Source: Elusimicrobiota bacterium
Lineage (GTDB): Bacteria; Elusimicrobiota; Elusimicrobia; UBA1565; UBA9628
Direction: 5' to 3'
Assembly (NCBI GenBank): GCA_016212795.1
Contig: JACRDT010000033.1
Span: 59,981 to 123,980, forward strand
Length of the DNA stretch: 64,000 nt
In this document: in pieces, positions 49,708-60,210 of the stretch
Position numbering within the stretch: the stretch's first letter is position 1
Layout of the letters: every line of letters begins with the position of its first letter
Position numbers and translations under genes: made by a program
The notes under the pieces: model-generated
The model's input: only the letters and a program-made list of their open reading frames with translations
The model's database searches: none
Told to the model about the DNA's origin: nothing

Positions 49708-50557
49708 GGCCCACTCCTTGGTAATCGTTGATGACGCTGGTGTAGTGGCGCGTCATGGCGTCGAGCCAGGTCGGGCGGTCGCGGTCCACGAACTTGCCCA
49801 CCACGATGTCCCCTTGGAAGGTCAGCCCCACCTCCCGGGTGTCCGCGCCGTCCTTGACCGTGCTGCGCTCCTTGTAATACTTGACCTGGTCCACGCCGTC
49901 CCCGAGCTTGTTCCTGCGGGAGTAGAGGGTCGGGCAGGGGGCCAGGATCTCGATGAAGGAGAAGCCGCGCTTGGCCAGGCCCTCCTTCATGGAGCGGATG
50001 AGCTGGCGGACGTGGAAGACGGTCCAGCGGGCGACGTACACCGCGCCGCAGGCCTCGGCCAGGAACGGCAGGTTGAAGGACGGCTCGAAGTTGCCGTAGG
50101 GCATGGTCGTCTGCGTCGCGCCCAGGGGCGTGGTGGGCGCCACCTGGCCGCCCGTCATCCCGTAGGTGCCGTTGTTGACGCAGATCACGGTGAGGTCCAT
50201 GTTGCGCCGGGCCGCGTGCACGAAGTGGTTGCCGCCGATGGCGAAGAGGTCGCCGTCCCCGGAGTAGACCACGACCTTGAGGTTGGGGTTGCCCAACTTC
50301 AGGCCCGTGGCGAAGGGGATGGCCCGGCCGTGGGTGGTGTGGAAGGAGTCCAGGTTCATGTACCCGGCCACGCGGCCGGTGCAGCCGATGCCGCTGACGA
50401 TGGCGACCTTGTCGAGGTCGAGCTTGGACTCGGTCAGGGCGCGGGCGAAGCAGTTGACCGTGGAGCCGATGCCGCAGCCGGGGCACCAGATGTGGGGGAG
50501 GCGGTCCTGCCGCAGGTACTGGAGGACGGGGTTCTCGACCTTCATGGTCTCGCTCAT
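49694..50557 (-). CDS. korB: 2-oxoacid:ferredoxin oxidoreductase beta subunit (TPP-binding)
   Basis: 287 residues. It has WCPGCGIGSTVNCFARAL, CTGRVAGYMNLDSFHTTHGR and the thiamine diphosphate/Mg site VVYSGDGDLFAIGGNHFVHA ... VNNGTYGMTGGQ. Typical for the KorB/PorB family. It overlaps korA by ATGA. Confidence 0.95.
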   Translation of the reverse strand: MSETMKVENPVLQYLRQDRLPHIWCPGCGIGSTVNCFARALTESKLDLDKVAIVSGIGCTGRVAGYMNLDSFHTTHGRAIPFATGLKLGNPNLKVVVYSGDGDLFAIGGNHFVHAARRNMDLTVICVNNGTYGMTGGQVAPTTPLGATQTTMPYGNFEPSFNLPFLAEACGAVYVARWTVFHVRQLIRSMKEGLAKRGFSFIEILAPCPTLYSRRNKLGDGVDQVKYYKERSTVKDGADTREVGLTFQGDIVVGKFVDRDRPTWLDAMTRHYTSVINDYQGVGHAED

Positions 50558-51744
50558 CGCGCGGCTCCCTGGGGCGCCGGCGCCGCCTTGCCCGACGCCT
50601 CCATGATCTTGTCGAGGATGGCCCCGGGCTCGTGCACGGTGCCGCCCGGGTGGGGGATGGACACCACGCGGGCGCGTCCCAGCACGGCCCGCTCGACCTC
50701 CAGGACCATCTGCCCCATGTTGAGCTCGGGCACGACGAAGGCTTTCACGCTCTTGGAGAGCTCCGCGATCAGGGCGGCCGGGAAGGGCCAGGCGATCACC
50801 AGGCGCAGGTGGCCGACCTTGACGCCCTTGCGCCGGGCCTCCTCCACCGCGGCCTGGGCCACGCGCGAGGTGATGCCGAAGGAGACCACCACGACCTCGG
50901 CGCCGTCCACCCCGTCCTGGCGGACGTCCACGAGCTCGTCCTTGCGCAGGCGGATCTTGTCGAGCAGACGCTCGACGAGCTTCTTCTGGGCCGCGGGGTT
51001 CAAGACCGGGTAGCCCCGCTCGTCGTGGGTGAGCCCCGTGATGTGGATCCGGTGGCCGTCGCCCGCCTTGACGAGGTCCGGCACCATGTCGGGGCCCGCC
51101 TCGTAGGGCTTGTACTCCCCTGGCTTCTTCTTGGACCAGCGGCGCTCCGTGATCTCGATCTTGGAGGCCTCGGGGATGACCACGCGCTCGGTCATGTGGC
51201 CCACGACCTCGTCCATCATGAAGAAGACCGGGACCCGGAAGGTCTCGGCGAGGTTGAAGGCCTTGATCATCAGGTCGAAGCACTCCTGCGGCGAGTTCGG
51301 GCAGAGGGCGATGATCTCGTAGTCGCCGTGCGAGCCCCACTTGACCTGCATCATGTCGGCCTGGGCCGGCAGGGTGGGCAGGCCCGTCGAAGGCCCTCCC
51401 CGCTGGACGTCCACGAACACGCAGGGGACCTCCGCGATGGCCGCCAGGCCGATGTGCTCCATCATGAGGGAGAGGCCCGGGCCGGAGGTCACGGTCATGA
51501 CCTTCTTGCCGGCCCACATCGCGCCCTGGATGGCGATGGACGAGGCGATCTCGTCCTCCATCTGGATGAAGATGCCGCCGATGTGCGGGATGCGCTGGGC
51601 GAAGCGCTCCACGACCTCGGTAGAAGGGGTGATGGGGTAGCCCGCGATGAACCTGCAGCCCGCGGCCAGGGCGCCCTCGCAGGCCGCGTGGTCGCCGTCG
51701 ATGAAGTGGATGCCCGTCAGGACGCCCTTGGGGTCGGCTTTCAT
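50554..51744 (-). CDS. korA: 2-oxoacid:ferredoxin oxidoreductase alpha subunit
   Basis: 396 residues. It has the pyrimidine-binding half of the TPP site (CRFIAGYPITPSTEVVERFA, FIQMEDEIASSIAIQGAMWA, VTSGPGLSLMMEHIGLAAIA). VDVQRGGPSTGLPT and the long transketolase-C region VVVVSFGITSRVAQAAVEEA follow. The position next to sucCD and sdh in the wider cluster supports 2-oxoglutarate as substrate. It overlaps korD by 4 nt. Confidence 0.95.
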   Translation of the reverse strand: MKADPKGVLTGIHFIDGDHAACEGALAAGCRFIAGYPITPSTEVVERFAQRIPHIGGIFIQMEDEIASSIAIQGAMWAGKKVMTVTSGPGLSLMMEHIGLAAIAEVPCVFVDVQRGGPSTGLPTLPAQADMMQVKWGSHGDYEIIALCPNSPQECFDLMIKAFNLAETFRVPVFFMMDEVVGHMTERVVIPEASKIEITERRWSKKKPGEYKPYEAGPDMVPDLVKAGDGHRIHITGLTHDERGYPVLNPAAQKKLVERLLDKIRLRKDELVDVRQDGVDGAEVVVVSFGITSRVAQAAVEEARRKGVKVGHLRLVIAWPFPAALIAELSKSVKAFVVPELNMGQMVLEVERAVLGRARVVSIPHPGGTVHEPGAILDKIMEASGKAAPAPQGAAR

Positions 51745-52001
51745 TTCGGTTGGGACTTCTCCAGGTCCTTTACTCTGACGCCGAAGATGGCGAAATCGGG
51801 GCAGTAGAGCCCGCACAGGTCGCACCCCACGCACGCCTCCGGCTTGGCGAGCACGGGGAAGTGGTAGCCTTTGGCGTTGAACTCCTTGGAAAAGGCCAGA
51901 CATTTGGTCGGACAGAAGTCGATGCAATAGGAGCAGCCCTTGCAGACCTCGATGCGGACGAAGACGGTGCCTTTGCCTTTAGCCGGGGGGTTCTCGCTCA
52001 T
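51741..52001 (-). CDS. korD: Ferredoxin-type 2x[4Fe-4S] subunit of the oxidoreductase
   Basis: 86 residues with two cluster motifs, CKGCSYCIDFCP and CVGCDLCGLYCP, each CX2CX2CX3C. Carries electrons from the catalytic subunits to ferredoxin. First gene of the korDABC operon; TATAAT lies ~25 nt upstream. Confidence 0.95.
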   Translation of the reverse strand: MSENPPAKGKGTVFVRIEVCKGCSYCIDFCPTKCLAFSKEFNAKGYHFPVLAKPEACVGCDLCGLYCPDFAIFGVRVKDLEKSQPK

Positions 52002-52026
52002 GGTGGTTGCCTAGCCCATTCTTCTA

Positions 52027-52032
52027 ATTATA
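52027..52032 (-). promoter_or_regulatory. -10 box (TATAAT) of the korDABC operon
   Basis: TATAAT on the minus strand, 25 nt before the korD ATG. Confidence 0.55.
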
Positions 52033-52047
52033 GAGGGTGATGTCAAA

Positions 52048-52193
52048 CCCCCGGGAGGGCGGATGACGCCCTTCCGGGGGCATCCTAAATAAAACGGCAT
52101 CTGCCCCACCCGCTACTCGGCCCTCCCGCGGGGAGGGCCGAGTGACTACGGCATCGGCCCCCCACTACTCGCCCCCCGTGGGGGGGCGAGTGA
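52048..52193. repeat. Paired-hairpin palindromic element, copy 4 (rearranged)
   Basis: Degenerate left part with AACGGCATCTGCCCC, then two right-type hairpins (ACTCGGCCCTCCCGCGGGG.. and ACTCGCCCCCCGTGGGGG..). It ends GGCGAGTGA directly against the mdh stop codon (CTA at 52194-52196). The duplicated arm suggests slippage or repeated insertion. Confidence 0.85.
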
Positions 52194-53138
52194 CTAGGCG
52201 GCCGCCTCCACCTTGCACTCGGCCACGGTCGCCTTGACCGCGTCGACGGTCTTGGCCAGCATGGCCTTCTCGGCGTCGTTGAGGGAGATCTCGTAGACTT
52301 TCTCCACCCCGCCCGCCCCGATGCGCACCGGCACGCCGATGAACAGGCCCTGGACCCCGTACTGCCCGGAGCAGTGCGCCGCGCAGGCCAGCACGCGCTT
52401 CTTGTCCTTTAGGTAGGACTCGGCCATGACGATGGAGGCCCAGGCCGGGCTGAAGAACGCGGAGCCCTTGCCGAGGAGCTTGACGATCTCGGTCCCGGCC
52501 TCCTTGGTGCGCTCCACGATGCGGTCGATGGCCGCCTTGTCGAGGAGGTCGGTCAGGGGCACGCCGCCGACCGTGGTGAGCCTGGGGACCGGCACCATGG
52601 TCGGGCCGTGGCCGCCGAGCACGGTCCCGGCCACGTCCTCGATGGAGACGCCGAGCTCCATGGCGATGAAGGCGCGCCAGCGGGCGGTGTCGAGCACGCC
52701 GGCCTGGCCCACGACCTTGTGCGGCGGCAGGCCGGCAACCTTCTGGAAAACGTAGACCATGGCGTCGAGCGGGTTCGTCACGATGACGCAGAAAGCGTTG
52801 GGGGCGTACTGCTTGACGCCCTTGGCGACTTCCGAGATCGTCTTGATGTTAACAGCCAGGAGGTCCTCCCGGCTCATGCCAGGCTTGCGCGGGACGCCCG
52901 CCGTGACGATGACCACGTCGGCGCCGGCGATGTCCTTGAGGCTGCTCGTCCCCGTGACGTTGGCGTCGTAGTTGCCGCAAGGCGCCATCTCCATGAGGTC
53001 GAGGGCCTTGCCCTTCACGCAGCTCTCCATCTCGGGGATGTCGTAGATCACGACGTCGCCGAGCTCCCTCTGGGCCGCCAGCATGGCCAGGGTCTGTCCG
53101 ATCTGTCCGCCTCCGATCAAGGCTATCTTCTTTCGCAT
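52194..53138 (-). CDS. mdh: Malate dehydrogenase (LDH-like type)
   Basis: 314 residues from ATG at 53138, with GGAGAATGAGAGC upstream. It has KIALIGGGQIGQTLAMLAAQ, VTAGVPRKPGMSREDLLAVN, IVTNPLDAMVYVF, GQAGVLDTARWRAFIAMELG and the catalytic His in LGGHGPTMVPVPRL. The arginine in GVPRKPGMSRED fits malate rather than lactate. Interconverts malate and oxaloacetate with NAD. It is divergent from sdhCAB. Confidence 0.95.
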   Translation of the reverse strand: MRKKIALIGGGQIGQTLAMLAAQRELGDVVIYDIPEMESCVKGKALDLMEMAPCGNYDANVTGTSSLKDIAGADVVIVTAGVPRKPGMSREDLLAVNIKTISEVAKGVKQYAPNAFCVIVTNPLDAMVYVFQKVAGLPPHKVVGQAGVLDTARWRAFIAMELGVSIEDVAGTVLGGHGPTMVPVPRLTTVGGVPLTDLLDKAAIDRIVERTKEAGTEIVKLLGKGSAFFSPAWASIVMAESYLKDKKRVLACAAHCSGQYGVQGLFIGVPVRIGAGGVEKVYEISLNDAEKAMLAKTVDAVKATVAECKVEAAA

Positions 53139-53253
53139 GCTCTCATTCTCCTCGTGGGCGCCAGCCCTCGGGGGCGGGCGCGGTCGTTCTCCTGTCGCCC
53201 GGTGCCGCGGGACCCTCAGGCGGTCCGCCGGAGCCGGGCGCGTTGCCTGCCCC

Positions 53254-53270
53254 GATTCTAGTATAGAATC
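53254..53270. promoter_or_regulatory. Inverted repeat between mdh and sdhC
   Basis: GATTCTA-GTA-TAGAATC, 7-bp arms. On the minus strand it includes TAGAAT/TATACT, which could be the mdh -10; it could also be an operator shared by the divergent TCA genes. Confidence 0.45.
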
Positions 53271-53313
53271 AGACCCCGTGGCCACACTATTTTCTTGCCC
53301 CCCGCAAAGGTTG

Positions 53314-53319
53314 TATAAT
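53314..53319 (+). promoter_or_regulatory. -10 box (TATAAT) of sdhCAB
   Basis: TATAAT, 9 nt before the sdhC ATG at 53329, so the mRNA has almost no leader. Confidence 0.6.
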
Positions 53320-53328
53320 CGGCCCAAT

Positions 53329-53982
53329 ATGGATACATTCCTTCGCCTCGCCGCCTCCTCCATCGGCCGGAAGATGGCCGTCGCCGCCCTGGGCCTGCTG
53401 CTGTGCGGGTTCCTGGGGGGCCACCTGGCCGGGAACCTGCTCCTCTTCGTCGGCCAGGACGCGTTCAACGCCTACGCGCACCACCTTGAGACGTTCCCCC
53501 TCCTCGAGCCCGTCGAGCTGGGCCTGGCCTCGATCATCCTCCTGCACGCGGCCGTGACGGTCTACCTCAAGGTGACGGCCCTCATGGCCCGGCCGGTGGG
53601 CTACGCGGTCCAGGTCAGCAAGGGCGGCAGGACCTGGGGCTCCTCCACCATGATCTACACCGCGGTCCTCATCCTCGTCTTCATCGTCGTCCACGTCGCC
53701 ACTTTCAAGTACGGGACGCGGCCGAGCCCTTCGGACCTCTACGGCCTCGTCATGGGCTACCTGCGGGACTGGCGGTGGGCCGTCTTCTACGCCCTCGTGA
53801 TGGGCGGCGTCGGCCTGCACCTGAGCCACGGGGCCTGGAGCGCGTGCCAGACCTTCGGGATCGACCACCCGAAGTACACCCCCGCCATCAAGGCCGTCGG
53901 CACGGCCTTCGCCGCGGCCGTGGCCCTGGCCTTCGCCGTCATCCCGGTGTGGGCCTGCTTCATCAAGAGGGGGCAGCCATGA
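53329..53982 (+). CDS. sdhC: Succinate dehydrogenase/fumarate reductase cytochrome b558 subunit
   Basis: 217 residues with five membrane helices ([100 protein letters not shown]). Conserved histidines serve as diheme ligands ([31 protein letters not shown]). This is the single-subunit b558 anchor of Bacteroidota- and Bacillus-type SQR/QFR. It overlaps sdhA by ATGA. Confidence 0.93.
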   Translation: MDTFLRLAASSIGRKMAVAALGLLLCGFLGGHLAGNLLLFVGQDAFNAYAHHLETFPLLEPVELGLASIILLHAAVTVYLKVTALMARPVGYAVQVSKGGRTWGSSTMIYTAVLILVFIVVHVATFKYGTRPSPSDLYGLVMGYLRDWRWAVFYALVMGGVGLHLSHGAWSACQTFGIDHPKYTPAIKAVGTAFAAAVALAFAVIPVWACFIKRGQP

Positions 53983-55892
53983 AGCTCGACGCGAGGATCC
54001 CCGACGGACCCCTGGAAGGCAAGTGGGACAAGGCCCGCTTCGAGCTCAAGCTCGTCAACCCGGCCAACAAGCGCAAGTTCGAGGTCATCGTGGTGGGCAC
54101 GGGCCTGGCCGGGGCCTCGGCCGCCGCCTCGCTGGCCGAGCTCGGCTACAACGTGAAGGTCTTCTGCATCCAGGACTCCCCCCGCCGCGCGCACTCCATC
54201 GCGGCCCAAGGCGGCATCAACGCGGCCAAGAACTACCCCAACGACGGCGACTCCGTCCGGCGGCTCTTCTACGATACGGTCAAGGGCGGGGACTACCGCG
54301 CCCGCGAGGCCAACGTCTACCGCCTCGCCCAGGTCTCCAACGCCATCATCGACCACTGCGTGGCCCAGGGCGTGCCCTTCGCCCGCGACTACGGCGGGAC
54401 CCTGGACAACCGCTCCTTCGGCGGAGCCCAGGTCTCGCGCACCTTCTACGCGCGCGGCCAGACCGGCCAGCAGCTGCTGCTGGGCGCCTACTCGTCGCTC
54501 ATGCGCCAGGTCGGGATGGGGAGCGTCAAGGTCTTTTCCCGGCGGGAGATGATGGACGTCGTCGTCGTCGACGGCGCGGCCCGCGGCATCGTGGTCCGCG
54601 ACCTGGTGACAGGGAAGATCGAGTCCCACGCGGCCCACGCGGTCCTGTTGTGCACCGGAGGCTACGGGAACACCTTCTTCCTGTCCACGAACGCCAACTC
54701 CTGCAACGTGGGCGCAGCCTGGGTCTCCTATAAACGCGGAGCCGCCTTCGCCAACCCGTGCTTCACTCAGATCCACCCGACCTGCATCCCGGTCTCGGGG
54801 GAGCACCAGTCCAAGCTCACCCTCATGTCCGAGAGCCTGCGCAACGACGGCCGGGTGTGGGTTCCGAAGAACGCCGGAGACCGGAGGTCTCCGGCGGAGA
54901 TTCCGGAGCGCGACCGCGACTATTATCTCGAGAGGATCTATCCTTCCTTCGGGAATCTGGTCCCAAGAGATGTCGCTTCGCGCGCCGCCAAGCGCATGAT
55001 CGACGAGGGCCGGGGCGTGGGCAAGACCGGCCTGGCCGTGTACCTCGACTTCGCGGACTCGCTCAAGCGCCAGGGCGAGGCGGTCATCAAGGAGAAGTAC
55101 GGCAACCTCTTCGACATGTACCACCACCTGACCGACGAGAACCCCTACAAGGTCCCCATGCGCATCTACCCCGCGGTCCACTATGCCATGGGCGGCCTAT
55201 GGGTGGACTACAACCTCATGACGACCATCCCGGGCCTGTTCTGCCTCGGCGAGGCGAACTTCTCCGACCACGGCGGCAACCGGCTCGGGGCCTCGGCCCT
55301 CATGCAGGGCCTGGCCGACGGGTACTTCATCATCCCGTACACCCTCGGCGGCTACTTCGGCGGCGCCAAACTGCCGAAGGTGGATACGAGCCACCCGGCG
55401 TTTGCCCCGGCCGAAGCAGGCGTCCGCGACCGCATGGGGAAGCTGCTCTCCATCAAGGGCAAGCGCACCCCGGCCTCTTTCCACAAGGAGCTCGGCAAGC
55501 TCATGTGGGACAACTGCGGCATGTCGCGCAACGCCAAGGGCCTCTCGGAAGCCCTGGCCCGCATCCCCAAGATCCGGGAGGAGTTCTGGAAGAACGTCTC
55601 CGTCACGGGCTCCGGGGACCTCTTCAACCAGACCCTCGAGCGCGCGCACCGCGTGGCCGACTACCTCGAGTTCGCCGAGCTCCTGGTCCGCGACGCCCTC
55701 GAGCGCAAGGAGTCGTGCGGCGGCCACTTCCGGGAGGAGAGCCAGACCCCGGACAACGAGGCCAAGCGCGACGACGCGAACTTCTGCCACGTGGCGGCCT
55801 GGGAGCACGCGGGTCCAGGCAAGGACCCGGTCCTGCACAAGGAGCCGCTCAAGTTCGAGAACATCCATCTGGCGCAGAGGAACTACGCGTAA
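53979..55892 (+). CDS. sdhA: Succinate dehydrogenase/fumarate reductase flavoprotein
   Basis: 637 residues. FAD-binding [20 protein letters not shown], covalent-flavin histidine in [40 protein letters not shown], active-site THPTC-equivalent [14 protein letters not shown], and [20 protein letters not shown] / [20 protein letters not shown]. This long form with b558 partners occurs in the Bacteroidota/Bacillus group. A palindrome (GGAGACC-GGA-GGTCTCC) near 54880 lies in coding sequence that still fits the family. Confidence 0.96.
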   Translation: MKLDARIPDGPLEGKWDKARFELKLVNPANKRKFEVIVVGTGLAGASAAASLAELGYNVKVFCIQDSPRRAHSIAAQGGINAAKNYPNDGDSVRRLFYDTVKGGDYRAREANVYRLAQVSNAIIDHCVAQGVPFARDYGGTLDNRSFGGAQVSRTFYARGQTGQQLLLGAYSSLMRQVGMGSVKVFSRREMMDVVVVDGAARGIVVRDLVTGKIESHAAHAVLLCTGGYGNTFFLSTNANSCNVGAAWVSYKRGAAFANPCFTQIHPTCIPVSGEHQSKLTLMSESLRNDGRVWVPKNAGDRRSPAEIPERDRDYYLERIYPSFGNLVPRDVASRAAKRMIDEGRGVGKTGLAVYLDFADSLKRQGEAVIKEKYGNLFDMYHHLTDENPYKVPMRIYPAVHYAMGGLWVDYNLMTTIPGLFCLGEANFSDHGGNRLGASALMQGLADGYFIIPYTLGGYFGGAKLPKVDTSHPAFAPAEAGVRDRMGKLLSIKGKRTPASFHKELGKLMWDNCGMSRNAKGLSEALARIPKIREEFWKNVSVTGSGDLFNQTLERAHRVADYLEFAELLVRDALERKESCGGHFREESQTPDNEAKRDDANFCHVAAWEHAGPGKDPVLHKEPLKFENIHLAQRNYA

Positions 55893-55912
55893 GGGTCCAC
55901 GGGAGCCAATCC

Positions 55913-56662
55913 ATGAAAGTCACTCTTAGAGTCTGGCGGCAGAAGGGCCCGGACCAGCCGGGACGCTTCGAGTCGTACGAGGCCGAGGTCCCCTCCACGG
56001 ACATGTCGTTCCTCGAGCTCCTCGACACGGTCAACGAGGGGCTCATCGCCCGGGGGTCGGACGCCATCGCCTTCGACCACGACTGCCGCGAGGGCATCTG
56101 CGGCATGTGCAGCCAGGTCATCGACGGCCAGCCTCACGGGCCGGACAAGGCCGCGGCCACCTGCCAGCTCCACATGCGCAAGTTCAAGGACGGGGACGTC
56201 ATCACCGCCGAGCCCTTCCGGGCCAAGGCCTTCCCCGTCGTCAAGGACCTCGTGGTGGACCGCTCGGCCCTCGACCGCGTCATGTCCTGCGGCGGGTTCA
56301 TCTCCGTCAACACGGGCGCCGCGGTGGACGCGAACGCCGTCCTCGTGCCCAAGGACGACGCGGAGAAGGCCATGGACGCGGCGGCCTGCATCGGGTGCGG
56401 GGCCTGCGTGGCGGCCTGCCCCAACGCCGCGGCCATGCTCTTCGTGGGCGCCAAGGTCTCGCAGTTCGCGCTCCTGCCCCAGGGCGGCCCCGAGCGGGCC
56501 CGCCGGGTCCTGCGCATGCGGTCGGCCATGGACGCCGAGGGGTTCGGGCACTGCTCCAACGAGGCGGAGTGCGAGGCCGTCTGCCCCAAGGAGGTCAAGC
56601 TCTCCAACATCGCCCGGCTCAACAGGGAGTTCCTGAGGGCCGTACTCGTCTCCCCCGAATAG
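55913..56662 (+). CDS. sdhB: Succinate dehydrogenase/fumarate reductase iron-sulfur protein
   Basis: 249 residues. The N-terminal [2Fe-2S] ligands lie in [15 protein letters not shown] with a later CQLH. The C-terminal cluster motifs are [15 protein letters not shown] and a further [15 protein letters not shown]. Passes electrons from the flavin to the heme subunit. It lies 20 nt after sdhA and 10 nt before sucC. Confidence 0.95.
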   Translation: MKVTLRVWRQKGPDQPGRFESYEAEVPSTDMSFLELLDTVNEGLIARGSDAIAFDHDCREGICGMCSQVIDGQPHGPDKAAATCQLHMRKFKDGDVITAEPFRAKAFPVVKDLVVDRSALDRVMSCGGFISVNTGAAVDANAVLVPKDDAEKAMDAAACIGCGACVAACPNAAAMLFVGAKVSQFALLPQGGPERARRVLRMRSAMDAEGFGHCSNEAECEAVCPKEVKLSNIARLNREFLRAVLVSPE

Positions 56663-56672
56663 GATAACGACC

Positions 56673-57898
<1,226 letters not shown>

Positions 57899-57902
<4 letters not shown>

Positions 57903-58852
57903 GCATCTTGCTGAACAAGGATTCGCGCATCGTGGTCCACGGCCTGACCGGGGACGCCGGCACCTTCCACGCCAAGCAATGCATCGAGTACGGCAGCAAG
58001 GTCGTGGCGGGCCTGACCCCGGGCAAGGGCGGGACCCAGCACCTCGGCGTGCCGGTCTTCAACACGGCCGAGGACGCGGTCCGGGCCACGGGAGCCGACG
58101 TCTCGCTCATCTTCGTCCCCCCCCCGTTCGCCGCGGACTCCATCCTCGAGGCGGCCGCCGCGGGCGTCAAGGTCGTCGTCTGCATCACCGAGGGCATCCC
58201 GGTGCTGGACATGGCCCGCGTGAAGAAGGCCCTCGCGGGCAGGCCCGTGCCCCCTGCCGCCCACGCCTCTCCCGACGGCGCAGGGGGCACTCGGCCTCCG
58301 GCCTCGACCGTGCGGCTCGTGGGTCCCAACTGCCCGGGCGTCATCACCCCGGGGCAGTGCAAGGCGGGCATCATGCCCGGCTACATCCACCAACCCGGCC
58401 ACGTGGGCGTGGTGTCCCGCTCCGGCACCCTGACCTACGAGGCCGTCTGGCAGTTGACGGGCCAAGGGCTGGGGCAGTCCACGGTGGTGGGCATCGGCGG
58501 CGACCCCATCGCCGGCTCCAACTTCACGGACATCCTCAAGCTCTTCCAGGCCGACCCGGAGACCAAGGCCGTGGTCCTCATCGGCGAGATCGGCGGGACC
58601 GCCGAGGAGGAGGCCGCGGCCTACATCAAGGCCGAGATGGACAAGCCCGTCTTCGCCTTCATCGCGGGCCGCACCGCGCCCCCGGGCCGCAGGATGGGGC
58701 ACGCGGGCGCCATCATCGAGGGGGGCTCGGGCACCCACGCCTCCAAGGCCTCGGCCCTCAAGCGCGCGGGCATCACCGTCGTGGACAACCTGAGCGCGAT
58801 CGGGGAGACGGTCTTCAAGACGATGGGCCAGGCCTGCGCCAAGGCCCGTTAG
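57899..58852 (+). CDS. sucD: Succinyl-CoA synthetase alpha subunit, with in-frame insertion
   Basis: 317 residues. Marks: [20 protein letters not shown] (CoA-binding), [73 protein letters not shown] and the phospho-histidine segment [11 protein letters not shown]. Between KKAL and RLVGPNCPG, where E. coli SucD has about 12 residues after LDM, there are 33. The extra ~21 ([20 protein letters not shown]..) are encoded by dispersed repeat Y. The fold can probably accept a surface loop there. Confidence 0.95.
58251..58310. repeat. Dispersed repeat Y, copy 2, inside sucD
   Basis: About 60 bp aligned with 45607-45667 and translated in the same frame. It accounts for the extra loop in SucD. Confidence 0.65.
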
Positions 58853-58911
58853 AGCGTCCCGGCGGCCGGCCTCGACGGCGCCCCGGCCGTATATTCCGGG
58901 GCTTTTTATGC

Positions 58912-58933
58912 TATAATCTTCTCGAGGGGAGAA
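58912..58933 (+). promoter_or_regulatory. -10 box and leader hairpin of the cold-shock gene
   Basis: TATAAT at 58912-58917, followed by CTTCTC-GAGGG-GAGAAG. A ~75-nt leader with A-rich end and GAGGATAAG precedes the ATG, in line with cold-shock genes that control translation through their leaders. Confidence 0.5.
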
Positions 58934-58995
58934 GCAGGCCCCTTGCCACAAGCCGTACGTGTGCACAACGCAAAGAAAGAGGATAAGCGAAAATA

Positions 58996-59199
58996 ATGGC
59001 TACGGGCAAAGTGAAGTGGTTCAACGACCAGAAGGGCTTCGGCTTCATCACGCCGGATGACGGTTCCAAAGATCTTTTCGTCCATCACTCGGCCATCTTG
59101 GGTGACGGGTTCAAGACTTTGGCCGAGAATCAGGCCGTCGAGTTCGATACCCAGCAGTCGGACAAGGGTCCTCGCGCCGCGAACGTCAGGAAGATCTGA
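58996..59199 (+). CDS. Cold-shock protein (CspA family)
   Basis: 67 residues. The OB fold carries both RNA-binding motifs: KGFGFITPD (RNP1) and DLFVHHSAI (RNP2), after the usual start [14 protein letters not shown] chaperone that melts secondary structure. Single gene with its own promoter and terminator. Codon use is less GC-biased than its neighbours, as expected for a highly expressed gene. Confidence 0.96.
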   Translation: MATGKVKWFNDQKGFGFITPDDGSKDLFVHHSAILGDGFKTLAENQAVEFDTQQSDKGPRAANVRKI

Positions 59200-59219
59200 C
59201 GGTCGGCCAGGCCTGAAAA

Positions 59220-59249
59220 AGCCCGCATCGCCGCAAGGCGATGCGGGCT
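59220..59249. terminator. Rho-independent terminator after the cold-shock gene
   Basis: AGCCCGCATCGCC-GCAA-GGCGATGCGGGCT: a perfect 13-bp stem with a GCAA tetraloop, preceded by AAAAA. The T-run faces the minus strand, so it may work in both directions. Confidence 0.85.
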
Positions 59250-59259
59250 GACCATTTCC

Positions 59260-59643
59260 ATGGAGCACCTCGACGCCCGCCTGAGGGACGCCGGCATCCG
59301 CCGGGACCAGGTCGCTGAGTCCTTCGCCCGCTCCGGGGGCAAGGGCGGCCAGAACGTGAACAAGGTCGAGACCTGCGTCGTCCTGCGCCACCTGCCCACC
59401 GGCATCGTCGTGCGATGCGACGCCCAGCGCAGCCAGGCCCGGAACAGGGCCCAGGCCTGGGAACGGCTCATCGAGGCGGTGGCGGGCCGGCGGCGCGCCG
59501 AGGCGGCGGCGCGCCGCTCCGCCGCCGAGGCCGAGCGGCGCCGCCGCAGGCCCCGCCCGGCCTTCCTCAAGGCGTCCATCCTGGCCGCCAAGCGCCGCCG
59601 CAGCCTGACCAAGCGGGACCGCGGCCGCGTCGACCCGGATTAG
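59260..59643 (+). CDS. Class I release-factor-like GGQ domain protein (ArfB/YaeJ type)
   Basis: 127 residues. It starts just after the terminator. The peptidyl-tRNA hydrolysis loop is [20 protein letters not shown], followed by [20 protein letters not shown]. The tail is basic ([20 protein letters not shown]), as in ArfB, where it enters the empty mRNA channel. There are no codon-recognition domains, so it probably rescues stalled ribosomes. It overlaps the convergent OmpA gene by 4 nt. Confidence 0.9.
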   Translation: MEHLDARLRDAGIRRDQVAESFARSGGKGGQNVNKVETCVVLRHLPTGIVVRCDAQRSQARNRAQAWERLIEAVAGRRRAEAAARRSAAEAERRRRRPRPAFLKASILAAKRRRSLTKRDRGRVDPD

Positions 59644-60176
59644 TACACCGCCTCCCAGTCGCGGGTCGTGAGGATGAACTCCACCCGCCTGTTGAGGGCC
59701 CGCCCGCGGTCCGAGGTGTCCTTCGTGACCGGCCGGCTCTTGCCGAAGCCGTAGACCTTGACGGTGTCGGGGTAGACGCCCTGCTGGGTCAGGTAGGTCT
59801 TCACGGCGCCGGCCCGTTCGACGGACAGCTTCTGGTTGTAGTCGACGCTGCCCACGTCGTCCGTGTGGCCCTCCACGATGAGCTTGAGGTCCGGCGCGCG
59901 CTGCAGGATGTCCACGATCCTGTCGAGGAGGAGGCTCGAGCTCGGCAGGAGCTCCGCCGAATCGAACTCGAAGTCCACCGGCGGGATCTCGCGGTTGGAG
60001 GCCATCTCCAGGATGTTCTGGAGCTCCAGCTTGGCGCGGCGGCGCTCCTCTTGCTCCAGCGAGTCGCCCTGCTTGCCCGCGGCGCACCCGCACAGCAGGA
60101 CCGCCGCCACGACCAGTCCCCATCGCACGCCGCTCCTCCCGGGGCCCAGCGCGGACCCGCGCCGGTATGTTATCAT
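59640..60176 (-). CDS. OmpA-family (Pal-like) lipoprotein
   Basis: 178 residues, start at 60176 with GGAGGAA upstream. Signal [15 protein letters not shown] gives a lipobox (LLCGC). A short helical linker ([20 protein letters not shown]) precedes the OmpA domain: [68 protein letters not shown]. Binds peptidoglycan from the outer membrane. Divergent from the ClpP-like gene with 34 bp between starts. Confidence 0.92.
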   Translation of the reverse strand: MITYRRGSALGPGRSGVRWGLVVAAVLLCGCAAGKQGDSLEQEERRRAKLELQNILEMASNREIPPVDFEFDSAELLPSSSLLLDRIVDILQRAPDLKLIVEGHTDDVGSVDYNQKLSVERAGAVKTYLTQQGVYPDTVKVYGFGKSRPVTKDTSDRGRALNRRVEFILTTRDWEAVY

Positions 60177-60210
60177 TTCCTCCGCACCGCCGCACCCAGG
60201 AGGGTCCGTG

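Noticed and set aside
54870..54990. Palindrome and less GC-rich codons inside sdhA, at first like another inserted repeat
   Set aside because: The translated segment ([20 protein letters not shown]) fits the normal family sequence without extra length, so it is not an insertion.
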